Both the position numbers and the translations under genes were made by a program. Source: Candidatus Hydrogenedentota bacterium (GTDB lineage: Bacteria > Hydrogenedentota > Hydrogenedentia > Hydrogenedentales > SLHB01). From it: a stretch of 64,000 nt of DNA. This document shows, piece after piece, positions 1 through 8,612 of the stretch. Within the stretch, counting starts at the first letter, position 1. The number at the start of each line of letters is the position of its first letter. The stretch lies in assembly GCA_035416745.1 (NCBI GenBank), contig DAOLNV010000005.1, forward strand, positions 22,620 through 86,619, written 5' to 3'. The notes under the pieces were generated by a model. It had not been told where the DNA came from, ran no database searches, and worked only from the letters and a program-made list of their open reading frames with translations.

Positions 1-94
1 TGTCGGCAAGTTCGTCGGAGCTTGCCGTTCCAGCAATCCAAAAACAACTCAGAACGGCGATTGTGAGCCCTCTCTGCAGTGACCTGAAATTCAT
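1..94 (-). CDS. Exported protein, N-terminal fragment
   Basis: Only the first 31 codons lie in the window; the gene runs off the left edge. The ATG (94-92) has an AAGGAG-type ribosome-binding site at 102-107, seven bases upstream. The peptide starts MNFRSLQRGLTIAVLSC and continues through a hydrophobic stretch to a small-residue cleavage-like site (GTASS), which is a classical Sec signal peptide. The function of the mature protein cannot be judged. It is oriented like the protease gene at 548-2608 but lies 450 bases downstream of it, with a repeat element in between, so co-transcription is uncertain. Confidence 0.55.
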   Translation of the reverse strand, partial: MNFRSLQRGLTIAVLSCFWIAGTASSDELAD

Positions 95-164
95 GTCCGT
101 TCTCCTTGGCGATGCGTTACGCGCGGTTTTGGGTTTCCTCAACAGAAACATCTCGAGAGATTCT

Positions 165-345
165 CGTGATTCCGATCCTCTGCCGCCCCTCCGGGGCTAT
201 GAGCTGAGAGCGGGCGCATCCCAGGGCTGCGTCACGCGTTCCGCGTGCCTTGCCCTGGGGTATTTCCTGTCGTCCCTTCAGGACTTCGTATGAAACCCCG
301 ACTTGATTTATTTTCGGGCGACCCTTCGGGACTTCGGACGGGGAG
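165..345. repeat. Hairpin-rich intergenic repeat element
   Basis: The 450-base gap between two leftward genes is filled by palindromes instead of a gene. GCCCC-TCC-GGGGC lies at 185-197. CCCAGGGC (220-227) pairs with GCCCTGGG (252-259) and encloses a nested ACGCG-TTC-CGCGT hairpin (234-246). Two near-identical 18-mers, CGTCCCTTCAGGACTTCG (271-288) and CGACCCTTCGGGACTTCG (319-336), are direct repeats 48 bases apart with 16 of 18 matches. Blocks of this style (CCCGAAGGG-type hairpins plus a CCCAGGGC/GCCCTGGG stem) recur between genes in planctomycete-like genomes; that comparison is from memory. The small ORFs that can be read through it look like translated repeat, so none is called. Confidence 0.6.
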
Positions 346-547
346 GCGGTAGTGGCGTGGTGTACGGGCCACGCTGGAGGTTTCGATTCCCGCTCTGATC
401 TTGTTTGTGTCATCCGCCAAATCCATGGTCTTGGGTCTTGCTCTTGAATCATGCCAGCGAGGGCGTTGGCTTTTTACGGGGGACGCTCTTTCGAGAACCC
501 ACCTGTCGGCGTATCAGATTCTACTGCCGCCCGCCCTCGGCCACGGG

Positions 548-2608
548 TCATCCGCCACTCTCCCACTGCGGCTCGAACTGCAGGAAAAGGGTATAAATGC
601 CCCGTTGCACTTTGAAGATAATGGTCTTGGGCTTTTCGTCGGCGATCGATTTCATTCTCTGCTCAAACCATTCGACATCCACGACTTTTTCGCCGTTGAC
701 CTCAGCGATCAAGTCGGAAACGCCGAGCATGCCCAAGGCCGCCCAGCTTCCCGACTTGATTTCCTCCACGAGCACGCCCGTCTTGCTTTCTTCCCACTCT
801 TCCCGTGCGCGGTCAAAGAAGGTTATATCGCGAACGGTGAACTCGAAGTTGTCATCGCGGTATTTCTTCATTTCGCGGTCGAGTTTTGGCGCCGGGACCA
901 ATTCGACGGCAACAGACATCTTTTCTCCGCCCCGCTTTATACCCAGCTCCGCCGAGGTCCCAACCTTATATTGCCGAATCAATACGGGAAGCTCCTCATA
1001 ATCCTCGGGGGCGTTGGCCTCGAGTTCCACGCCATCGACCTCAAGAATCAGGTCACCCACTTGCAGCCCCGCTTTCTCGGCCGTGCTGCCGGAAAAGACG
1101 CGAGTGACGCGAAATCCCGTCAAGTTTTCGTCCCCCATGTTCTTTGCAATGTCTTTCGTGATCACTTGGGTTTCGACAGGAAGCCAGGCTTTCTTGACCT
1201 CGAGGCCCGGGTCCTTCAATTCCTGAATGCCGACGTCGATCACGGTAACCAACTGTTGTTCGCGTCGCTCGAATTGCACCAGCACCGGCGTGGGCTCCGT
1301 CTTGCCCTCTGTTATGTCCTGGGTGACCTTTTTCATATCCGGGACGTTCTTGACGGGCTGGCCTGCGATAGCGGTGATGACGTCCTTGTCCTCGATGGCG
1401 GGTTTCGCATCGCCGGATGGACCGCCCGGCCGGACCGACGTAACGATCACTCCGTCCTGGTTGTCGCGCCGCAGTTCTTTCGCGATGAGAAACGAAATAT
1501 CCCGGACGGTAAGCCCCCACTGCTTCAATTCCGACTGTTTAGGGGAGGCTTCCTTGCGGTCGGTCGTTGTCATGGAAAAGGACTTTTCGTTGCCATCGCG
1601 CAGGACAATCGCTTCGACGGCTTCACCGATGGGCAGGTCTGCGACGAAACGGTTGAAGAGAGGCACCTGTTCGTCGAACTCGACGTCAACATCCTGGCCG
1701 GCCAACCGGAGCAGGTAGTCGCCCGCCTGCAGCCCGGCTTGGGCCGCAGGGGTATCCTTCATGACATTTGCGATGAGTGCACCGTGGTCCATCGGGCTGT
1801 ACTTGAAACGCGGCTGGATGTCGAATCCGAGCCATGCCCGCTTTACCTGGCCCTGTTCGAGAAGCACCGAGGCGATCTGCTGGGCCAGCTCGCTGGGGAT
1901 GGCGCCGCCAAGGCCGCCTACGCGGATCTCGTTGATCCCGACGATTTCACCCTGGAGGTTCACCAAGGGCCCGCCGCTGTTGCCGCCGTAGATCTGTGCA
2001 TCGTGGCCCAGCCAAACGACAAATGAGCCCACGTCTTCCCCATCTTCGTCCATGCGCCGGAACGGGCCGAACCAGCGCGGCATGATCATCTCGGTATTGC
2101 TGATGATCCCGAGAGTTACCGATTGGGACAGGGCCATCGGGCTGCCCATGGCCAGCACGTCGTCCCCTACTTTGATTTGCGTCGAGTCGCCCCATTCCGC
2201 TATTGGGAACACTCGCGGCTCGTCGGGCTTGAGTTTCAGCAATGCGATATCCGAGAGGGGGTCTCGTCCCACCAGTTCCGCTTCGATCTTCTCCTTTGTC
2301 GAGAGCGTACAGACCATCCTTGTGGCATGGCCGGCGACATGATGATTCGTAACGACATGACCTTCGGGTGTAATGATCACGCCGCTGCCGGAGGATTCAT
2401 ACTTTACTTCGCGCCCTTCGTAATAGTCGGGCGTGACGACCTCGATGCGCACGAGCGCCGGCTTCACCCTTGCCACAGCGGCGTCTACGGAACTGCGCAA
2501 AGTTTCCGGTATCCCGGCCAAGGGGGCGGCGGCTTCCTGGGCTGCCGAAAGCGCCGCAGGCATCAAGACCAAGAACAGCAGCAGACTGAAGACGATTGGG
2601 AATTTCAT
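548..2608 (-). CDS. Deg/HtrA-type serine protease with multiple PDZ domains
   Basis: 686 residues from the ATG at 2608, which follows an AAGGAAAAG ribosome-binding site; nine in-frame codons upstream are probably untranslated. A signal peptide (about residues 1-22, FSLLLFLVLMPAALSAA) predicts export to the periplasm. A trypsin-like domain follows, with catalytic His in VVTNHHV (about 90), Asp in DPLSDIALLKL (about 120) and Ser in GGNSGGPLVN (about 211). Roughly three to four PDZ domains fill the rest, for example GALIANVMKDTPAAQAGLQAGD, split here as GALIANVMK and AGLQAGDYLL, and AEKAGLQVGDLILEVDG. At nearly 690 residues it is longer than typical DegP (about 450-480) because of the extra PDZ repeats. 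Role by family: envelope protein quality control. Confidence 0.88.
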   Translation of the reverse strand: MKFPIVFSLLLFLVLMPAALSAAQEAAAPLAGIPETLRSSVDAAVARVKPALVRIEVVTPDYYEGREVKYESSGSGVIITPEGHVVTNHHVAGHATRMVCTLSTKEKIEAELVGRDPLSDIALLKLKPDEPRVFPIAEWGDSTQIKVGDDVLAMGSPMALSQSVTLGIISNTEMIMPRWFGPFRRMDEDGEDVGSFVVWLGHDAQIYGGNSGGPLVNLQGEIVGINEIRVGGLGGAIPSELAQQIASVLLEQGQVKRAWLGFDIQPRFKYSPMDHGALIANVMKDTPAAQAGLQAGDYLLRLAGQDVDVEFDEQVPLFNRFVADLPIGEAVEAIVLRDGNEKSFSMTTTDRKEASPKQSELKQWGLTVRDISFLIAKELRRDNQDGVIVTSVRPGGPSGDAKPAIEDKDVITAIAGQPVKNVPDMKKVTQDITEGKTEPTPVLVQFERREQQLVTVIDVGIQELKDPGLEVKKAWLPVETQVITKDIAKNMGDENLTGFRVTRVFSGSTAEKAGLQVGDLILEVDGVELEANAPEDYEELPVLIRQYKVGTSAELGIKRGGEKMSVAVELVPAPKLDREMKKYRDDNFEFTVRDITFFDRAREEWEESKTGVLVEEIKSGSWAALGMLGVSDLIAEVNGEKVVDVEWFEQRMKSIADEKPKTIIFKVQRGIYTLFLQFEPQWESGG

Positions 2609-2712
2609 GGGCTTTTCCTTAAACGGCTTTCGCACTTGGAATTACCTATGGAACCACGGCCGCGCCCCGGCATCATGCAATACCGCCTTGGGCAATCAGT
2701 CGGGGACGTGAC

Positions 2713-2831
2713 GTATGCCCTACCGGCCGGAATCCATGGGCCGATTATGGTCAAGGCATGCGGACGTGTCAAGGGAAACGGCTGTATGCCCTTTCGGGGA
2801 GTCATATGTTGCTCAAGTGTTGAGGGCATAC
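2713..2831. promoter_or_regulatory. Three copies of GTATGCCCT upstream of the polyphosphate kinase gene
   Basis: The 301-base gap between the divergent protease and polyphosphate kinase genes holds the nonamer GTATGCCCT at 2713-2721 and 2784-2792 and its inverted copy AGGGCATAC at 2823-2831. The last two form an inverted repeat spanning 48 bases, just upstream of the proposed promoter. The spacing and orientation fit an operator for a regulator, but no regulator gene lies nearby. The open reading frames through this region show no family resemblance. Confidence 0.3.
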
Positions 2832-2857
2832 CCGTTTGGGGTACACGCGGATTCCTG

Positions 2858-2886
2858 TTGCCTAAACGATTTGTTGCGGCTAGACT
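2858..2886 (+). promoter_or_regulatory. Predicted sigma-70-type promoter of the polyphosphate kinase gene
   Basis: A -35-like TTGCCT (2858-2863) and a -10-like TAGACT (2881-2886) are separated by exactly 17 bases. The start codon at 2910 lies 24 bases after the -10, leaving a short leader that contains the GGGAGGT ribosome-binding site at 2894-2900. The -10 has the GCTA-type left half seen at other promoters in this window. Confidence 0.45.
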
Positions 2887-2909
2887 GGCGTGCGGGAGGT
2901 TTGGATAAG

Positions 2910-4391
2910 ATGCTCGAAACAGTTGACTTAAGGGCCCAACTCCCCAAGTCCGATTACAAGACGGCGATGGAACGGCTTGACCTGCGCCTGGCCCAATTGC
3001 AGCGCGATTTGTGGGGCGCCGGGGTCCCTGTCCTCGTGGTGTTTGAAGGGTGGGACGCTGCCGGCAAGGGCTTGGTGCTCGGGCGTATTCTGCAGGCATT
3101 CGACCCTCGGGGTTTCAAGGTCCACAACGTTGGCGCCCCGACAGAGCTTGCGCGTTGCTGGCCTCCCATGGGCCGGTACTGGAACATCACCCCCGCTGAC
3201 GGCCAGATAGCCATCTACAACCACAGTTGGTACCGACAGGTCTTGAATGAGCGGGTGGAAGACGGCGTTTCCGCTCAGGCGCTTCAAGAGGCCAACGAAC
3301 GCATCCGAGTGTTTGAGCGTCAATTGACCGACGACGACGCGGTCATCGTCAAATTCTTCCTGCACATTGACAAGAAGGAGCAGGCCAAACGTTTTCGCAG
3401 ATTGCGGAAGGACCCCGCCTTCGCGTGGAAAGTCGGCAAAGCGGAGCAACGGCGTCACAAGCTGTACAACCGGTACGCGGAGGCGGTTGAAGATATGCTT
3501 CGTGAAACCTCCACCCCCTATGCGCCGTGGACTCTCGTGCCTTCGACGGATGATCGGTTCGCGTGTGTGACCGTGGCCGAAACACTGGCGGCAGCGTTTG
3601 ACCGCGCGCTCGCGCTGAAGAAGCCGCACGTAGCTGCGAAGAAAAAGGTCCCGATGCGGCGGAGGCGTACGAGCCCTCTTGACAGGGTCGATATGACGGC
3701 GGTCCTGGACGACAAGAAGTACGGTGAGCGGGTGGATACTCTCCAAGAGGAACTCCGCCGGCTTCAACACCTCTGTTACCGTGAACGCGTGCCCGTGGTT
3801 ATGGTGTATGAGGGATGGGACGCTGCCGGGAAGGGCGGCAACATCCGGCGGCTCTTGGGGGAGCTGGATCCACGGGGCTACGAGGTGGTGCCTGTCGGCG
3901 CGCCAACGGGCGACGAAAAGACCCATCACTACCTCTGGCGTTTCTGGCGGGCCCTTCCCAAAGCAGGACACTTTACGGTTTTCGACAGGAGCTGGTACGG
4001 ACGGGTTCTGGTGGAACGGGTCGAAGGTTTTGCAACCCGCGACGAATGGAGCAGGGCCTACAGGGAAATCAACGAGTTCGAGGAGCAACTGGCCGAATAC
4101 GGCACGGTCGTGGTCAAGTTCTGGATTCACATATCAAAAGAAGAACAATTGGCACGATTCGAGGCCCGTCAGAATACTCCGCACAAGCGCTGGAAGATTA
4201 CCGACGAGGACTGGCGCAACCGGAAACGCTGGGATGACTATTGGATCGCTGTCTCCGACATGATCGAGCAGACATCAACGCTCCAGGCGCCGTGGACCAT
4301 CATCGCGGGCAACGACAAGCGTTATGCGCGGATGCAGGCACTCGAGACGGTCGCCGCCCGCATTTCAGACCGGTTGAAAGGTAAGAAATAG
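2910..4391 (+). CDS. Two-domain PPK2 family polyphosphate kinase (polyphosphate:AMP phosphotransferase type)
   Basis: 493 residues from ATG 2910, ten bases after a GGGAGGT ribosome-binding site. Two fused PPK2 domains are visible. Each has a Walker A-like GWDAAGKG: VFEGWDAAGKGLVLGRIL in the N-terminal half (about residues 46-63) and VYEGWDAAGKGGNIRRLL in the C-terminal half (about 305-322). The C-terminal lid/Walker B site is intact (FDRSWYGRVLVERVEGF), while the N-terminal copy reads YNHSWYRQVLNERVEDG, with Asp replaced by Asn. This matches class II PPK2 enzymes, in which the C-terminal half is catalytic and phosphorylates AMP to ADP with polyphosphate. The gene stands alone between divergent and convergent neighbours; the class assignment is inference from the double-domain layout. 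Confidence 0.9.
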   Translation: MLETVDLRAQLPKSDYKTAMERLDLRLAQLQRDLWGAGVPVLVVFEGWDAAGKGLVLGRILQAFDPRGFKVHNVGAPTELARCWPPMGRYWNITPADGQIAIYNHSWYRQVLNERVEDGVSAQALQEANERIRVFERQLTDDDAVIVKFFLHIDKKEQAKRFRRLRKDPAFAWKVGKAEQRRHKLYNRYAEAVEDMLRETSTPYAPWTLVPSTDDRFACVTVAETLAAAFDRALALKKPHVAAKKKVPMRRRRTSPLDRVDMTAVLDDKKYGERVDTLQEELRRLQHLCYRERVPVVMVYEGWDAAGKGGNIRRLLGELDPRGYEVVPVGAPTGDEKTHHYLWRFWRALPKAGHFTVFDRSWYGRVLVERVEGFATRDEWSRAYREINEFEEQLAEYGTVVVKFWIHISKEEQLARFEARQNTPHKRWKITDEDWRNRKRWDDYWIAVSDMIEQTSTLQAPWTIIAGNDKRYARMQALETVAARISDRLKGKK

Positions 4392-4424
4392 GCCAGGAAA
4401 TTCAGTCTCTCGGTTCCACGGTGC

Positions 4425-5519
4425 TCAGATTCGCAGGTCGCTGTGCTCTCTGTCTCCTCCGAGCAAGGTGATGGCATCGCGGCTGTGCCCGGCGGAAAGC
4501 AGGGGATCGATGACGTCGGCGCGAAGGTCGGGGACATAGTAGTCGAGGAATTCACCGTGGCCCTCGACGGAAAACGCCTCGTATTGTCCTGGCACCAGAA
4601 CAGCCTCAGCGGCCTTCAGGACATGTGTTTCCCGTTTCACGCCGACGGCGAGAAGGCCAGACTTAGCCAAGAGGATGTGAAAGGAATCACCGCGCGTATC
4701 TCTTTGGTAGCGGCCCCGGCAGGTGACCAGGTCGGACGCGAAGTAACGGCAGGCCGCCAGGATCGTTCGCTGTGCGCTATCCTGGCCGGGGCAGGCAAGC
4801 GGGGCTGCTTCGCCGCCGTACGACGAACCGAAGGAAATGGCCGCGAGAGCTTTTTCGAGATGCAGTTCGCGGGGTTTCCCGTTGGTTCCGAGCCTTCCCC
4901 AATCATAGATGCGGTAAGTCAGATGGCTGTTCTGCTGGATTTCGGCCAGTACGATGCCTCCGCCGATAGCGTGAACGGTTCCGGCGGACACAAAAGCCGT
5001 TGTCCCCTCGCACACGGGGAATCTTCTGAGGAGTCTTTCGGGCGAGCCGTTGCGGACTGCCTCCGTGAAGGCGTGCCTGTTTGTGCCCGGGTGCAGGCCG
5101 CAGATCAATTCGCTTCCGGGTTCCGCGTGAAGGACGTGCCACATTTCCGTCTTGCCGGTTTCCGGTTCCCGCAGCCGCTGGGCGCAATCATCGTCGGGAT
5201 GCACTTGCAGCGACAGGTCCTCCGCGGAGTCCAGCATTTTAAGCAGGAGTGGAAAACGGCCGCCCGGGGTAAGCCGTGCTTGTGTCCCAAGCAGCGCCAG
5301 ACGGTCTATGCGCAGAAGGTCCTGCACCGTCTTGCCCTTCAGAGGGCCCTGGGAGATGCTGGTTTCGTGGCCCGGATGATCGGAAAGCAGCCAGGCTTCT
5401 CCGATCCGGATGTTTTCCGGCACGGGCTTCTTGTAGAGGGTCCTGAGCTTGTGGCCGCCCCAAACGCGTTCGTAATAGCGCTCCTCGAAATGCAGGACAT
5501 CCCATTCTTCGCGGCCCAT
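4425..5519 (-). CDS. manA: Mannose-6-phosphate isomerase, type I
   Basis: 364 residues. It interconverts fructose-6-phosphate and mannose-6-phosphate, feeding GDP-mannose and envelope sugars. The zinc-site motifs of type I phosphomannose isomerases are present: LSLQVHPDD (Gln and His), KTEMWHVL (Glu), and the distal FVSAGTVHAIGGGIVLAEIQ with the metal-binding His. RIYDWGR near residue 210 is the usual family signature. The short form, without extra C-terminal domains, matches the Bacillus-like class. It is the last gene of the leftward run that begins with trpD and starts 37 bases after the preceding hydrolase gene. Confidence 0.92.
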   Translation of the reverse strand: MGREEWDVLHFEERYYERVWGGHKLRTLYKKPVPENIRIGEAWLLSDHPGHETSISQGPLKGKTVQDLLRIDRLALLGTQARLTPGGRFPLLLKMLDSAEDLSLQVHPDDDCAQRLREPETGKTEMWHVLHAEPGSELICGLHPGTNRHAFTEAVRNGSPERLLRRFPVCEGTTAFVSAGTVHAIGGGIVLAEIQQNSHLTYRIYDWGRLGTNGKPRELHLEKALAAISFGSSYGGEAAPLACPGQDSAQRTILAACRYFASDLVTCRGRYQRDTRGDSFHILLAKSGLLAVGVKRETHVLKAAEAVLVPGQYEAFSVEGHGEFLDYYVPDLRADVIDPLLSAGHSRDAITLLGGDREHSDLRI

Positions 5520-5556
5520 TGATCCTTGCGCCTCCCTTACCTGTGAAAGTCAGTCA

Positions 5557-6510
5557 TCAGACTGCGCGAAAGCATAAGATACCATCTTCATATTCGGAAA
5601 CAACCCTACCCTCTTCTTCCAGGATCTCAAGATGGCCGGCGGCGGAGGATAGACCCAGGAAGGTGAACTTGGCATCCATGCGAGGGAATAGCTGGCGCGC
5701 AACCTCGTACACGGATAAGCGCCGGCCGCCGAGAATCTCGAGAACGCGCTGGTTCCGTTTGTGTTGGCGTTCCAGGAGGCTTTCGATGACCGCGCGATGA
5801 TTCCGAATGGGTTCGCCATGCCCGGGGTAGCACACGTCGAGGTCCAGGGCATGGGTCTTGCGCAAGGATTCCCGGTACTGCACGAGGCTCTTGACGCGGG
5901 GTTGGCCGGCTCTTGGACGGCGCAGCAAGGGATTGGGAGTTATCCGGGGAAGGAGGTGATCTCCAGTAAACGCAATCCGGTGTGCATTGTCGACGAAGAG
6001 CATATCAAGCGCGGAATGCCCGGGCACGTGGCAGGCAGTGTGCGGCCCAATCACTTCGCCGTCTTCAAGGCCCTTGTCAACAGTGGCGTCTGTGGCGAAT
6101 TCTCGGAAACTGTGTTGTTCGCCGGCTGCTTTGTGGGCCACGTCGTCTGGTGCGCCCAGTTCACGCATGATCTGCAAGCCGAAGCGGCGGGCTTTCTCGT
6201 GTTGGTCTTCGGAATTCAGACTGCGGTGCGCGGCCCAGGGATGGGCGTAGACCGTGAAGTCCGCATAGTCACGCAACCGGCCCAGGAGCCCTACGTGGTC
6301 GATATGCGTGTGGGTCAACAGGACCTGCTCGAGGTCGCTCAACGCGAGCCCCTCGTTCTTGAATGCGGCCTTGAGAACCTCGAACGCTTCGCCGGTGTTC
6401 AGGCCGGCGTCGACGAGCGTAACGGGGTCCGATGCCAGGAGGAACACGTTCACCGATCCCACAGGCAGGGGGGTGGGAATGGATATGGGGACAATTCGGG
6501 CACGGCTCAT
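5557..6510 (-). CDS. MBL-fold metallo-hydrolase (LACTB2/glyoxalase II-like)
   Basis: 317 residues. The metallo-beta-lactamase signature THTHIDHVGLLG (about residues 66-77) supplies the HxHxDH metal ligands. CHVPGHSALDMLF, AFTGDHLL and YPGHGEP supply the downstream His, Asp and His ligands of a dinuclear centre. The C-terminal hundred residues resemble the winged-helix tail found in LACTB2-like members. The substrate cannot be deduced. The start codon overlaps the aroC stop in an ATGA arrangement, so the two are translationally coupled, but a shikimate-pathway role is not implied by the fold. Confidence 0.85.
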   Translation of the reverse strand: MSRARIVPISIPTPLPVGSVNVFLLASDPVTLVDAGLNTGEAFEVLKAAFKNEGLALSDLEQVLLTHTHIDHVGLLGRLRDYADFTVYAHPWAAHRSLNSEDQHEKARRFGLQIMRELGAPDDVAHKAAGEQHSFREFATDATVDKGLEDGEVIGPHTACHVPGHSALDMLFVDNAHRIAFTGDHLLPRITPNPLLRRPRAGQPRVKSLVQYRESLRKTHALDLDVCYPGHGEPIRNHRAVIESLLERQHKRNQRVLEILGGRRLSVYEVARQLFPRMDAKFTFLGLSSAAGHLEILEEEGRVVSEYEDGILCFRAV

Positions 6511-7682
6511 CGTTGGCTCAGGGCGGCCATGTAGGCATCGTAGCTGCGCTTCATTTGAGCGACCGAATCGCCGCCGAACTGCTGGATGAAGAACTGCGCG
6601 AGGACGATCGCGATGGCATGTTCCGCAATCAGCGCCAACGCAGGCACGGCGCAGGTATCGCTTCGCTCGACCAGTGCCTTGTCTGCCAGCTTTGTCTCGA
6701 TATTCACGCTGCGCAGGGGGCGCATGAGTGTCGAGATGGGTTTCTTGACAATGCGGACAAGCAACTCTTCGCCCGACGTCATCCCCCCTTCCGTTCCGCC
6801 CAGATTGTTCGATGTGCGCACGTAGTAGCTGCCGCCTTTGGGGGTATTCGACCGGACAATCTCGTCATGGTACCGGCTGCCGCGCAAGTGTGCGCCGCGG
6901 AAGCCGATGCCCACTTCCACGCCCTTGACGGCCTGGATGCTCATGAGGGCCTGGGCAATCGCGCCATCCAGCTTGCGCTCCGCCTGCGTGTGGCTTCCCA
7001 GTCCGACCGGAAGCCCCCATGCGCGAACCTCAACGACGCCTCCGAGCGAATCCTTATCCCGCTTGGCTTGCTTGATGGCGTCGCGCATGCGCGCAGCGGC
7101 CTCGGGCTCGGCGCAGCGCACGTCAGACGCCATCGACCGTTCGCGCAGTTCGCCGGAGGGAATGCCATCCGTGTTGGCGGCCGCTTCGCCGATTTGAACA
7201 ACGTGCCCAACCATGTCAATACCGAACTCGGCAAGAAGTTTTCGGCAGACCGCGCCCGCCGCGACCCGGGCCGCCGTCTCCCGTGCGCTGGCGCGCTCGA
7301 GTACGTTCCGGCAGTCGTCGTGCTCATACTTGAGAGCGCCTGCGAGGTCAGCGTGGCTGGGTCTTGGGCATACGACTTTCTTGGCGCGTTCCCCGGACGG
7401 CGGATTCCAGGGGTCCATGGCGCTTTCCCAGTTCTTGAAGTCGCGATTCCATACTGCCAGAAGAACCGGGCTACCCAAGGTGACGCCGCCTCGAATTCCG
7501 GCAAGCACGTCGACCTCGTCTTTTTCGATGCGCTGGCGTCCGCCGCGTCCGTATCCTTTCTGTCTTTCCGCCAACCAGAAATTGATATCGTCGGCTCTGA
7601 TATGAAGGCCGGCAGGGAAACCGTCCAGAAGACAGAAAATGCCTCGCCCGTGGGATTCGCCTGCCGAATAGTACCGAAGCAC
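6507..7682 (-). CDS. aroC: Chorismate synthase
   Basis: 391 residues starting at a GTG (LRYYSAGESHG follows). The enzyme converts 5-enolpyruvylshikimate-3-phosphate to chorismate using reduced FMN; chorismate is the precursor for the trp genes of the same run. Family signatures are present: GESHGRG at the N-terminus, ASARETAARVAAGA in the centre, and the long conserved block around SNNLGGTEGGMTSGEEL. The length is typical. It sits 27 bases after the prepilin peptidase gene and overlaps the next gene by four bases. Confidence 0.96.
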   Translation of the reverse strand: MLRYYSAGESHGRGIFCLLDGFPAGLHIRADDINFWLAERQKGYGRGGRQRIEKDEVDVLAGIRGGVTLGSPVLLAVWNRDFKNWESAMDPWNPPSGERAKKVVCPRPSHADLAGALKYEHDDCRNVLERASARETAARVAAGAVCRKLLAEFGIDMVGHVVQIGEAAANTDGIPSGELRERSMASDVRCAEPEAAARMRDAIKQAKRDKDSLGGVVEVRAWGLPVGLGSHTQAERKLDGAIAQALMSIQAVKGVEVGIGFRGAHLRGSRYHDEIVRSNTPKGGSYYVRTSNNLGGTEGGMTSGEELLVRIVKKPISTLMRPLRSVNIETKLADKALVERSDTCAVPALALIAEHAIAIVLAQFFIQQFGGDSVAQMKRSYDAYMAALSQR

Positions 7683-7709
7683 GATGTCGTCCCTTCGCCT
7701 CAGTTCGCG

Positions 7710-8612
7710 CTACAGCGTAGGCTGCGCGATTAGTGTGTTGAAATAGAAGTCGATAATGGCGGAGCCCGCCAGCATCACGACCACGCCGGCGAGGGCCAGA
7801 TAGGGCCCGAAGGGAAGGTAATGGCCGAGCACGGGCTTGTCAGTCTTGCCCTTCTCGGTTTTCTCATCCCCTGGCGCGGGCACTTTCTGCAGTTTGCCCG
7901 CAAGGATCAAGACGATTCCGACGAAACTGCCAATGAATGACGCGATGATGATGATCAGGACAGCGCCGTACAAGCCGAAGAAGGCGCCGAGCATGGCGAT
8001 CAGTTTCACGTCGCCGAAACCCATGCCGGGCTTCTTTAGAAGCAGCAATGCGCCCTTGTCGAGCGCGAAGAGGATTACCCCGCCAACCAGGGCGCCGACA
8101 AGGGAATTGACTACGGGCAACTCGAACGGTCCCATAACCGACAATCCGCTTCTGGGATACAGCATGAACAACACGGAACAGGCAATACCGATGGGAATTC
8201 CCGGAAGGCTGACCTCATCGGGAATGGTCCCGTCGGTGAAGTCGACGAACGTGGCCAGTACCAGGGCGGCCGAGAGCAGCATGTAGATCGGGGTGGCTAT
8301 CGCGATGCCAAAACGCCAGAACACGAGCAGGAAAAGCACGCCCGTGACGGCCTCTACCAGCGGATATTGCCAACTGATTGGCTGGCTGCAGTGGCGGCAC
8401 TTGGCGCCAAGCACCAGCCAGCTCACGATAGGGATGTTGTCGTACCAAGCGATAGGATTGTCGCATTTCGGGCATTTCGAGCGCGGCTTAACGATCGACA
8501 GCCCTCGGGGCAGCCGGTATACGCACACGTTCAGGAAACTCCCGATCATGCTTCCCAAAACAAACGAGAATACAGCCAGAAGAGCGTTCAGGGCCTGCAA
8601 GTTACCGTCCAT
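7710..8612 (-). CDS. Prepilin peptidase / N-methyltransferase (A24 family)
   Basis: 300 residues of an integral membrane aspartyl protease that cleaves type IV pilin or type II secretion pseudopilin leaders. Two zinc CxxC pairs, CPKCDNPIAWYDNIP and CRHCSQPISW, lie in the N-terminal cytosolic domain (about residues 47-78). The two catalytic aspartates are in VDFTDGTIPDE and GFGDVKLIAMLG (the GxGDxK motif). About seven to eight hydrophobic segments are visible. No pilin or secretion genes lie nearby; instead it is embedded between pmbA and aroC with no gap to the former (its start abuts that gene's stop). PilD would be the usual name if type IV pili are present. Confidence 0.93.
   Translation of the reverse strand: MDGNLQALNALLAVFSFVLGSMIGSFLNVCVYRLPRGLSIVKPRSKCPKCDNPIAWYDNIPIVSWLVLGAKCRHCSQPISWQYPLVEAVTGVLFLLVFWRFGIAIATPIYMLLSAALVLATFVDFTDGTIPDEVSLPGIPIGIACSVLFMLYPRSGLSVMGPFELPVVNSLVGALVGGVILFALDKGALLLLKKPGMGFGDVKLIAMLGAFFGLYGAVLIIIIASFIGSFVGIVLILAGKLQKVPAPGDEKTEKGKTDKPVLGHYLPFGPYLALAGVVVMLAGSAIIDFYFNTLIAQPTL

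Noticed and set aside
117..452. Apparent 111- and 64-codon minus-strand frames in the left intergenic region
   Set aside because: They read through the palindromic repeat element; the protein is just translated repeat.
401..2026. A 541-codon open frame on the plus strand across the Deg-type protease gene
   Set aside because: It is antisense to a gene with a clear catalytic triad, signal peptide and PDZ motifs; long antisense frames are expected at this GC content. No family resemblance.
2928..4130. A 400-codon antisense frame across the polyphosphate kinase
   Set aside because: Shadow of a strongly conserved gene; no ribosome-binding site or recognisable domain.
6432..7733. A 433-codon plus-strand frame across aroC
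   Set aside because: Shadow of chorismate synthase; composition of a mirror frame, no domains.
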